Source: Brugia malayi (taxonomy: Eukaryota > Nematoda > Chromadorea > Rhabditida > Onchocercidae). From it: 64,000 bases of DNA. Location: contig NW_025062476.1 of NCBI RefSeq assembly GCF_000002995.4, forward strand, positions 8,616,501 through 8,680,500. The letters run 5' to 3'. The notes below the pieces were generated by a model. It worked only from the letters and a program-made list of their open reading frames with translations, had not been told where the DNA came from and made no database searches. This document shows, piece after piece, positions 11,025 to 21,440 of the stretch (positions within the stretch are counted from its first letter, which is position 1; every line of letters begins with the position of its first letter). Both the position numbers and the translations under genes were made by a program.

Positions 11025-13278
11025 TTACATTAGAGAGCATTTCCTTTTTGAGCCACTTTTACTGCTCTCTTCATCCATCGTCAAAGCTAAAGTTCGTTTT
11101 TTTTCCATCGCCAACAGGCGTTGAAATAATTCAGTTATATTTTCATTGTCTTTTGCACTCGTTTCGATGAAACCAGTTCCCCATTTCGCGGCCAATTTTT
11201 GTCCAAGTTCAGAGCTCACTTCACGTCGCTGAAAATTGTGCGCTTCATTAGAATTAAAATAAAATAGATCAAATTTGATAAAAGAAACCTTTCGACTGAC
11301 AGAAATAGTTTTTTATGTTTCTTATTCTACTAACAAGGTGACTACAAATTACTTGGAATTGTTCTGCTGATCTAGAAACCAGCATATTATCCCGCAAAAT
11401 TTTCTTATTCGAAATAAATCTTATGTGCAAGTTAATCTGTATCTTGAAAAATTACGTCGCACTAAATTCTCAGCGATTCTTTTGACTCATAAATCCGCCT
11501 GGCATAACATTACTTCCGATTTATCTCTTAAGCTATAGCTATATAATTTAAGAAGATAATAAATAGTGAATTAGCCTACAGGAGAGAGAAATAACAGGAT
11601 GGATTACCTGATCTTCATCTTTTTTATTGCCAACAAGCATAATAGGCACTTCAGTAATATTTTCACCCTTTACTTCCTTTAGCATTAATAATATAGGTCC
11701 AAGCTCCTCTAAACTTTGCTTGCTGAAAACTCAAACATTGAAATATGTCATAGTAATATATGAATATGTCACAGCAATGATAGCATTTTTTCACATGGCA
11801 GTGCATCCCTTATTCTAATGATAGGTAAATGAAAAAATTTATGCAAATAACACTGTACTCTTTTGCAGCTAGTCATAAAATCACAGAAGAATATTTTAAA
11901 AATAAGTAAGAATAACCTTGTAACAGAATACACCAGTACGAAAGCATTTCCTTTGCTGATCGAAAGCCGTTGCATAGCAGGAAATTGATGGCTGCCTGTT
12001 GTATCAGTAATTTGTAATGTACATACATTCTTATGATTACAGCTTATCACCTGAAATATTATCTCCCATTGACACTTACCTCAAACTGAATTTAGAAATA
12101 TTATTGGAAGTTGGTAGCTTTTTACTGCCTCGAAATCTTTTTGCCGCTAATTATATTGCAACGGTTTGTCGGGACAGCAATTTTAAAATCTATTCGTCGT
12201 TAGTTTGCAGGAGGGAACTGATGAATCTGAGAAAAAAAGCGAAATCTTTTAAATCTGCATCTTTTCATAGATCATAATAGATTGGTCTATTTGAAGAAAG
12301 CAAAACTTCAAAATGCTAATTTAATCTAAATCATGTTATTAAACTTCCTCTCTCAATGAAAAATCTTTAATTCTTTCTAGGCATTCCTTTCGAAGTAGTT
12401 AAACAAGACTATGTATAACCTGTACTGTTGTTAAGCCTTCTCCTTTTTGCAGTTTGCATTGAAAACAATTTTTTCTTTTTTTTCTTGAAAGAACAGAAAA
12501 GAAGATTTCCTTATTTTTGTTAATTACGCCTTGTACAAACAAATTTTTCTTCCAATACTACTCAAATAAGAATGCTAATATTAGACATGGGAAAGTAAAA
12601 ATGAGTTTAAAAAGGTAAAATAAATCGATCATCTCAAAATCCAGTTTATCCATCTCACTGCTAATATGATAGCGAAGCAATGGAATTAGGTACAAATTTA
12701 GAATTTTGATGCAACTTAAGACACTCTTATGCAAGTTAGCTGAGAATATGATGTTAGCCATCGTTAATCTGGTCCGTAGTTAGATTAACAATAAACAGAA
12801 TATGAGCTAATAGTTTCCAAAGAAAATTCTCTCAATTTCTTGTTAAATAATCACACTTAAACAATAATTAAAGTCCGTATTATCCACACTCCTGATGTAT
12901 CTAGCTCTCAAGTGAAATTGCACAAGTTGCATGGATTTCATTGGAATAAATTAAAACCGAGTTCCTATCGGCAAGATTACAACAGCAAAAACTAGCTTGT
13001 CGAAAAGTGTCCTCAATAGTCGGAATGTAATTTTCATTAAATGTTCCCTTGATGAAACGTTGTACAATGGATGATTTACCAACGCCACCGGCACCAAATA
13101 CGGCAACTCGATAATCCGACGTGTGCTCTGGTGGTATTCGGCCGCTCTCAAAAATAAGTTCAAATTTAAGACATAACCCTAAACATGACAAAGACTGTAA
13201 GGTGCTCTTAATGTAGATCACATTTAAAAAAACAAAAAAGACAAGAAATCAACATATATTTACCGATTGAGCAGCCAT
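11025..13278 (-). CDS. drn-1: Di-Ras family small GTPase
   Basis: Read on the minus strand, exons 13278-13264, 13146-12997, 12050-11917, 11722-11608 and 11228-11025 join to 205 residues. The protein matches Di-Ras GTPases almost block for block: P-loop GAGGVGKS (residues 23-30), switch [12 protein letters not shown], the Di-Ras/Rap-like [19 protein letters not shown] in place of canonical DTAGQ, NKKD (guanine specificity), ETSAK, a lysine-rich tail and a C-terminal CSLM prenylation box. The threonine replacing the usual Gln61 region is typical of this subfamily and goes with very low GTP hydrolysis. C. elegans DRN-1 works at neuromuscular synapses with Epac; that role is inferred. Exon 2 ends at CAA followed by GC rather than GT. 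The acceptor of exon 2 (TTTTGAG) is also non-standard, so the first ten residues are less certain. Confidence 0.92.
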
Positions 13279-14579
13279 ATCATCTAGATCGGGTCAGAGT
13301 TATTTATTTTACTTGTAATTTTAATCACTGAGAAATGCGCCTATTCTTCGACCGTACTCTAACGATACTGCTGAAAAGCAGCGTTTCATGAAATTCCGGC
13401 TGCATTTACTCGAACTATAACAGAAGGAAAGAGTAAACGTTTTGATATTGAGTAATAATAGCTTGTGTTTAAAATGCATGCAGATACTTAAGTCAGAGAA
13501 ATTTTACAGTGAAAATATTACAAGCAAAAAGTTTAAATGAAATGGAAAAACTTTAAGAAAATGGAGAAAACGGAAAGTGAAACTAACTAAGATTAATCCC
13601 TTGTATTGACTGAAATGGCTTCCACAACAACTTATATCTTGCCCTGATTTCAGTGAGTTCAAGTTGTCGTATTTTACAAGTACACACCTTCCGCTGCAAT
13701 ATAAGTTTGTGTAAGATAATGAAATATTGATTGACGCTTAGCGCCTAATAAAATTCCTGTAAAACTTATATCGTCTAATTATTATCCATAGCATTTTCTA
13801 GCTGATCGACAATCTCAAACTAACTTTTCTCACTCAAGCGGTAAACTTACAATCAGACATTATAATTCTGGCATACTATCAATTATAATTAAGTAATCAG
13901 ATTAAGTCCCTTACCGCATATTCTTTTAATTTCTGATATTGGTTATCATAATTACTTCATGTCATGTTTATGCCTCCTTTAGATAGATTACCAACAGTCA
14001 GTTTATTGCCATGTGATGTTTATTTAGACTTGAGAGAATCAATTTCGTCTCTTACAGCTGGTAATTAAATTTTTGAATCAGTGATCAGTATAACATTACT
14101 AGTACTCACAAATGTTAATGATAAACATATTGAATCAAAAGCCAATTTCAAGAACATAAATCCGAACTTTTAGAAAAAGGCTGATTGCATTAGTAAAGCG
14201 TGCTTCACTTTGGATTCGTCCTTTCAACCCTTCACCCTATAAATTCTTACAGTTAATATATTTCAAAAATTAACTTGAGATGCAATAAATAGTGGATACA
14301 ATGAAACACTAAAATCAAACAACTAAAAATATCTGCAAATTATTGTGAAACTGAGGGGTAATCATTTCTAAAAGGATAAAAAAGGATGAATGAAGAGATG
14401 CCACCAAATTATACCGTGTACACTTAAGAAAGAAAACGTACAAAAATTAAATAACTTACCTATATAGGTCACGTGAATTTTTAATAACTGCACGATTTTG
14501 ACAAAAGATAACATTGGAATAATAAAAAGATAATTACAATGAAGTTGCTAGCGCAACTACTAGTCAAAGTAGACTTACT

Positions 14580-14790
14580 TCCCGGTCCGTGAGTTTGTTG
14601 CAGATGCGTGTTGTGCATGTATATTTATGTGTGCATGCGTGCGTTCCACGGAATATCAGAAGCCATTGCAGTATCGATCCTTCGCATATGAGCCCCAGAA
14701 GTGGCTATAGAGAAAGCGACTACTATCAGAGTTCCACAATGGGCTTCAAAGCCATCGTCTGACCGGGAGAGGCGTTGGCGTCATTATAAA
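14580..14790 (-). other. drn-1: Putative 5' UTR exon of drn-1
   Basis: On the minus strand this stretch is markedly less AT-rich than its surroundings and ends in GGGAA followed by the strong donor GTAAGTC at 14579. No long frame crosses it, so it would be non-coding. A possible partner acceptor (ATCTAG) lies a few bases before the drn-1 ATG. The upstream limit is a guess; transcript data would be needed to set it. Confidence 0.3.
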
Positions 14791-15879
14791 ATTCCCAACA
14801 ACAATAGCTTACTTGGCAATGGATGAAGCATAGAAATAGTTTAAAAGTTTTTGGGAAGTTAATGGAGCAATAACAGAACACTCATATCGGGCCAGAAAAC
14901 AATCAGCGTATTGAATAGATTATCATTAATAAATTCACATCTCATCTAGCCCAATGTGCATTTCATAGAATACTACATCAAAGCATTAATAGGATCCAAT
15001 AAATCTCCAACGTGATATAATTAAGATTCATAGTCTTAAGCAGTGCAGCGAAGCAATGCACCAAATGAGATCACACATTGCCAGATTAGGTAAACACCTG
15101 CAAAAGATGCAAACATATCATCCCCACCAATACTGTTAGCGTCTGTTTTATCCTTATCGGAATTAACAGACCCGATTCTGGAATTAAAAAGGACTGATGT
15201 TCAGTCCCAGTGATCATTGACTCAATTTCCCATTTGTTATCATTCCAGGAAAACATTTGCCTGGGCACAATATTTTCCCCATCCTAGCTATTTTATTTTA
15301 TGAAAATGTATAAAGTCCCAATTCCCCCTTACAACTAGTTGTGGTCAAGCCTTAACACTTGCTGGTATGCACAACTGAAAAAAACAGCTATTGGAAAAAT
15401 GAAATTTAAGTGTCTTTAAATTACATTTAGTTGTTTCATCCAAATCTGGCCGGCTAACCAATGGACTTTTTTGACAAACCCGAGACAGCACAAAGTCAAT
15501 ACCTTACAACCTTTAAGTCACACTAAGTTAAATTTAAATAACATCCTATTTTCTTCACAAATACGAAAATGAATAGAGTGTCAACAAACAAACTTCAACA
15601 AATTTACTTCCTGATCCTCAAATGAAAAGTACAAAATACATAACTTTTGAACAAGATATTATTTTTAAATTTCAGACCAGTTTTTCAAGTTGAAACAGTA
15701 TTCTCTTAGATATTAATTTCGGAAAACCATACACTGAAAATCTAACTTGCCACCAGTAAATCAACTGTGCGGGAATGAATTAAAACTTCCAAACAAGCAG
15801 TCCATAGCAAACCCTTGTAGCTATTCATAGGTTTTACACATCTGTGCTTCTAAAATCCAAATAAACAACTTCAAAGCTC

Positions 15880-15880
<1 letters not shown>

Positions 15881-15926
<46 letters not shown>
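15881..15926. repeat. Homopolymer of 46 adenines
   Basis: Forty-six consecutive A residues on the plus strand, which is poly(T) on the coding strand of the neighbouring NOP56 gene. Its orientation means it is not a retro-copied tail of NOP56. It is simple low-complexity sequence and its exact length may be an assembly artefact. Confidence 0.9.
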
Positions 15927-15928
<2 letters not shown>

Positions 15929-15990
15929 TTAACGTCGAAAGAAAAAATTTAACAAGTAACACATAAAAAGAGACCAGTACATTCACAATA

Positions 15991-18900
15991 TTATTCCATT
16001 TGCTCCATCAAATATTTCTTCTTCTTTTTGTGATCCCCTCCCTCATTTAAAATTAGAAGTGCACCCTTAGAACATTCAAGCAAATTATCACCACTTTCTG
16101 TTGTTTCTGAATCATTTTTCTTCATTAGTTTCTTCTTTTTCTTTGAACTGCTTTCTCCATTCATTACTCCTAAATATATAGTTCCTTTCCACAGAATCAG
16201 TATATAAAACACAGATTCCTAAGACCATATAAAACCTTATCTGTGCTAAATGATGATACTATAATAAGGTATGATTACTTTAACTTCACATATTGCATTT
16301 GATTAATTTCACTACTATTACTATTAGCAGCAGTGGTGGAGGCTACTTATTATTCATCTAAAAAACCAACTTATATTACTTCTATTGTAGCACTGGTAAA
16401 CAATAAAAAGCATCCACATAATTCATTAACAATCATAAAATTGATTTAGAAAATTTAAATAAGATAAAAGTAACTACCGCTTTCTTCCCTGTGTCTGGAC
16501 TCATCCCTTACGTCTGAACTTTCTCTTTTCTTTTTCTTCTTGTGCCCATTATTTATGACGCTTTCATCATTATTTGTCTTTTGTCCATCTTCCATGCCTT
16601 CTTCATGTAACACCAACTTCGGCCTCTTGGTCTTCTGGAGGCATTGCAGCTGTTTAACATAACGTACAAGTATGTTATATATATTAATAACTACTTTCTT
16701 GTAATAAACAGCTAATTTCAATTTGAATATTCTACCGAAAAGAATTAAAACCAATCTTCTTTCAAATATTCTACACAAACAAATTTCAAAACATCAGTCA
16801 TTGAAAACTAAGAACTTGTAATTCTGCTTGAGAAATCAGACAAAAAATCAAAAAAACTTAGGACAACAATGCCTCCATACCTCCTTAACAATTTCATCCT
16901 CTATTTTCATTGTATCAGCATCTGGTTTCGACCCTTGGGTAGTATCAAAATCTTCTTGTTGCTCAGCTGCTCTTTTAGCCCTTTTCGCTTCCTTCTTTCT
17001 CTTTTTCAAAATCTATAAAGCAGAAATAAATTCTTACAAGTCAACTGCAAGAAAACCTGCTTCGACGGCTTTTCTGAGCAACACCTTTTTACCAGCAAAT
17101 GCACATGGCCCTACCTTTACTTTTACAGTAGCTGCTTCTTCAATCGCTTCTTTCATTACATCCAGATTCTTTTTTGGAATTATACCACTTTCCAGAAATT
17201 TCAAACGATCTTCTACCTAAAGAAAATGAAACAAATAACACAAAGAAATGCTAGGTAGTATCTAAACAAACCGCCCATAAAACTATTACGCTAAACAAAA
17301 AGTTACAGTTTCAAATCTTTAAAATACAATTATCATCACTATCATCGCCGTATCAAACCTGCTGTTTGAGATGTTCACCATATGTAGCCACTGGTACATC
17401 AGAGAAACAGTCAATACGAGAAGCCACTGTGCATTTATTTGCAAGAAAACGTGATATGCGACCCTTGTTTTTGGCAGATGCACGACCAATAAAAGAAGAG
17501 TGAAAAAGGAGACCATATTTTGGTGTATTTGCTGCAACATATATATAATCAGATTTTTAAAAGGAAACAAAAACATAGAACTATGCAGTAATGGCGAACC
17601 ATGGATATTTTAAAAATGCACAGTCAATCACTGCAGCTGAATAAAAGGAACATACATCTAGTTTTTAGTGCACGAAAAAGCGCTTTTTCTGCTCCAAGTA
17701 TTTGCACAGTTGATGCTGGATATTTCGCTAAATTTGTTAAACTTCCTGCATGCGAAATCAGACGGGCACCGACCTGAGAAATACCTATTAAAGCAAGAAA
17801 AAAAAAAGGGTAACTCAAATGATCAGAAATTTAAAACGTTGGTCTCGAAATTTAAAAATTGATTATGTTCCATAATTCTGAAAAAATAGAATCAATGCTT
17901 ATTTTTTGTTTTTTTTTTTTTTTTTTCAGCGATATGCAATCCTCCCTCACCTAAAGTAAAATTAATCGCCAAATTTCATTACCTGTTCCCCAATTAATGC
18001 TGAAAGTGATGGCGCGCATGAATGCATACGCTCTTTGACATATATGTGAAGTTCCTGACGATAAACTGTTAGTTCATCAACACGCTTTGCAAAACGAAGA
18101 ACATTAAATAAATCAAGATCAGAAATATCCATTCCCATCGATGTTCGTGCAGCTTCCACTATTTCTACTACTTTATCATTATCTTCCAAAACTTCTGAAA
18201 AATTGAAAAATGCAAAGACCTTCCTACAATACTGCTTATAAAATCCAAGCTTCTTTGAAGACTTCCATGTTATGAGATTGAATGCTGTCATTTCTCCTAA
18301 AGCTACACTAAGTTCAAGCTATTACAATTCGGACAGTGATGTTAAATTTCCATGTGAATGAGCTCCAGATATTTACCACAAAACTAAACACTAAATTCAA
18401 GACTTATTTCAAAACACATATCTACTGTTTGGAGATCTAAGAAATGCATACCTTGTCGTAACTCGAGATTTCTCACTAAAAAATGTGAAAAATCTCGAGT
18501 TTTTTTTCCAGCAGTACTCAAAATAATTTTGAGTCATTTATATTGGTAATCCTTAGTTTTTTTTAATGACAATAAATTGGTGGTGGTCAATTGAGAGATT
18601 CGAATTTGAAAACATGAATGAATATAACCGAACACAAGAAGTAAAATACTGACAATATAGCGCTTACACTGTTGTCTGGACAGCTTTAAGTTCAGAAATA
18701 AGAATAAACCATAAACACCAACCGTTCAGTTTCCCGACCACCTCATCATCAAGATTCTTTCGGTCCATTATAATGGATGCACATTTCACATAATTTAACT
18801 GATCAGGAACCAATTTAAAAAGCTCGGGAAAATGATATGAATACCTAGAAAACTTTAAATATTTCATTATTTCAATGCCTTACAAGTACTTCACAAAAAA

Positions 18901-19903
18901 CAATCCTTCACTGGACTCACCACTCCCGAATCCTCATCCCGAAAAGATTAATATCCTTATCAAGTTGATCCAATAGTGCAATTGATTGGATAACCATATT
19001 GTCCACTCGATGCACATCGAATTTAACCTTCAAAACATTAAATATCAAAATCCATAGTTCCTCTTGAATCTGCAGCGCAATACGAAACCAGTATTAAATG
19101 GAGATATTCCTTTTGAACCCAAAAATAAATTAAACAATATACGTTAATGCATACCTTTTTCCGCGAATAACCATGACCGAGTGAAAGCTGAGCCTTTGAA
19201 AGCGAATGATGAGGTAAGTCTTTGACAAGATGTTCGAAATGTATGCGTATACCACGCATAAGTTCTGGCACGACTCCAGAAATTTGACACTTTATGCCAG
19301 TAATTTGTTCGCTTATGGCACTAGCCAATCTCGAATCACCAACAGCAAGTGTAACCACCTTCTTTTTTTTCCTTGGCAAATTTGCTTCCAGAAAATTAAG
19401 TAAATCTGGATGCAAGTGACCTAAAAAAGATGTTACATATGCTTTTTCTGCAACTCTAATAGCATTTTAACATTTTGTGTCTAATTACAAGTTTAAAAAT
19501 AAAAATATTAATCAAGAAGGAAATCAACAAAACAATTTAAAAAAAAACTAAAATTACAACATGTATGTCGGAGAAAGATAAGTTACCTTCCGATAAGCTA
19601 TTACAGTTTTCCAGTGCAGACTCAGTATTTTTAAAAGGCTCGAAAGCTCCTACTTTAACAATTGAACGAAACCGCTGTAAATCAGCGATACACTCTTCCA
19701 CCTAAAGTGTTGTTCTATATTGGCAAACAGAATAAAAAGAATACTAAAATTGAAAAAGGATTACCAAAAGCATAAAAATTTCATTTGGAAACAGAAATGA
19801 GAACCTGAGGAATACTCGTTCCAATATCTTCAAATTCCGCAACACGGAATAATACATATCCGACAGCATGTTCATATAATACGCATTGCGGAACATCCCC
19901 CAT
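15991..19903 (-). CDS. NOP56: NOP56, box C/D snoRNP core protein
   Basis: On the minus strand, exons 19903-19805, 19701-19587, 19420-19155, 19027-18921, 18844-18723, 18194-17983, 17773-17656, 17531-17359, 17216-17115, 17012-16881, 16634-16478 and 16169-15991 join to 593 residues. Exon 11 may instead start at 16649, which adds five residues. The NOP5NT region ([12 protein letters not shown]), NOSIC coiled coil and Nop domain are clear. Diagnostic NOP56 blocks include SSMGMDIS-like [47 protein letters not shown] and [13 protein letters not shown]. The tail is rich in KKKKK/acidic repeats, as in other NOP56 proteins and unlike NOP58. In the nucleolus it pairs with NOP58, 15.5K and fibrillarin to guide rRNA 2'-O-methylation. 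Intron 5 (18195-18722) contains a strong hairpin. No certain intronic snoRNA was found. Confidence 0.95.
18460..18501. repeat. Inverted repeat/hairpin in NOP56 intron 5
   Basis: Two 17-bp arms (18460-18476 and 18485-18501) starting AACTCGAGATTT are inverted copies with a single mismatch, separated by an 8-base A-rich loop. On the plus strand the right arm is followed by a run of T. It lies wholly within the 528-bp intron 5 of NOP56. It could be a fragment of a small inverted-repeat element or a structured intron segment. I see no box C or D motifs that would make it a snoRNA. Confidence 0.75.
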
Positions 19904-21440
19904 ATTTCGAACAAAACTGATTAATCAGTATACAGAAACTAAAAGAAACCCAAATAGCACTAATTTACAGAATATTTAAAATACCAAATCATTTAAAATT
20001 CTCCACATTCTGTCCCATCCTCATTCCAGTGCACCACTTTGCATCTACAAACAGCTCTCCCCCACCTTTCAGTCTAAAGTCACATCCACACTCATCAACA
20101 CGCACTGACCATACTCACTCCCCCGTCCACAACACCACATCAACCTACCCATATGAAGAAAAACCGAAATGTGCTCACCCCACCATCCCTCACTATTCTG
20201 GGCCATCAAACTTGCCACTATGCAACAATATCTTCCCACTTCAAGTATTTGTAACATTAGATCAGAAGTACTCATTGCTGACATCTGTAGTCGCATTGCA
20301 CGATGCTTCCTCTTTCCTGCACTGCATCCTGCCAAAGTTTCTTCACTGAGTGATGATGAGCGAAGTGATTAAAAACATCGCAGAGAATACATTTACTTCC
20401 TTGAATCATTTAAACACTACTGAACTAACAGTTTTCGGTATGACCTGTACATGTGGGAATACTTGTCATCAGCAAACGAATTTGTCAACGCATGCATTTT
20501 CCATCTTTTCGTGAGTACTTCAGAACCTTCTTGCTAATATTCAAGTATTCATAGGGGCAGCAATGACTACAATCCGCAACTTAACATACCGATCACAACA
20601 TCCTGCATATCCAATCAGAAACCTTTATAGTCTGTAGGTATGTACTGTTTTCCAATGGAAATTAGGAAATACTGCATAATTATGTAGTAATTTAAAATTA
20701 CAACTCATGTGGAACGGTTGCATCTCCTGAGACATATTTAGTCATTCGGAAAAAAAGTCGATGGTGGGTATCAGCATCAAAAATTCGGAATTATTTCATC
20801 CCAATCTTTGGCTTCACAACAAAGTCTGACTAACTACGAGTCCAGCTCTTCTCAGGAAATTATGAGGAATATCAAAAATGTGGGAGTAAAGAAAGTCTGT
20901 AATAGAATCATTATTTAAGCATCCCCTATTCCTTCCGGCTTCTGAATAATAAGGGAAAAACCAACCATAAAAAAGCGATAAAGCGCTGCAGAATATTAGA
21001 AAAATACGATTGCAATAGATTTTTTTATCTAAAGTAAGTTGAAGCTCACCCATTATTCATAACAATAATATCTAAAGCCATTCAAAATTAAAATTTAAGA
21101 TTCGGATTTAAGGTCTGTCGATTATATACAAAAGTATGTAACAGAAAAATAAAGCTGGTTACCGATCCACAACAAGCAAGAGTCAAAAATAGGAAATATC
21201 ACGATTACATTGGATTGCATTCTGTAGCCGGATATTTCTTAATGTAAACGTATGAAAATTAAAACAAGGGAATTTTCAGAAAAAAAATTTTTTGGTCAAC
21301 AGATGAAAGCTTTTTTAATGTTTCATGGCTATAATTCTTGTACTTTTTTTTTAAAGTTCTAAAAATCAATATTCTGTGTAAAATTATCCATCTGAATTTA
21401 AAGATTGTGAATCACTAATATGCATAAGATTAATATAAAA
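19904..21440. other. Region between laat-1 and NOP56, with a strand-skewed G/T-rich block
   Basis: This is the upstream flank of NOP56 and the downstream flank of laat-1, both on the minus strand. Positions 20010-20345 are unusually rich in C and A on the plus strand (G/T on the NOP56 coding strand), with runs such as CTCCCCCACC. That is unlike the AT-rich neighbourhood and may mark the NOP56 promoter. An 88-codon minus-strand frame at 20069-20335 follows from this composition and resembles nothing I know. Nothing else is recognisable. Confidence 0.45.

Larger units (their letters stand above)
13279..15990 (-). other. Upstream region of drn-1 with possible non-coding or unassigned exons
   Basis: No complete gene could be built in this 2.7 kb. 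Three minus-strand segments have splice-like borders. One is 14236-14168, 23 open codons. One is a GC-richer block ending at a strong donor (GTAAGT) near 14579, reading back to about 14790. The third is 15177-15098. The GC-richer block is a good candidate for a 5' UTR exon of drn-1, joining an acceptor just before the start codon. A run of 46 A residues at 15881-15926 lies downstream of NOP56. Confidence 0.35.

Noticed and set aside
15881..15926. Poly(A) tail of a retrotransposed gene
   Set aside because: No coding remnant or target-site duplication lies upstream of the A tract on the plus strand; it is simple sequence.
20069..20335. 88-codon minus-strand open frame upstream of NOP56
   Set aside because: It follows the skewed base composition of the block, has no recognisable domain and no supporting splice or start context.
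20345..20435. Possible box C/D snoRNA (TGATGATGA near 20351 and CTGA near 20429)
   Set aside because: No terminal stem, no clear C' or D' boxes, and the spacing is only loosely right; chance matches are frequent in this AT-rich sequence.
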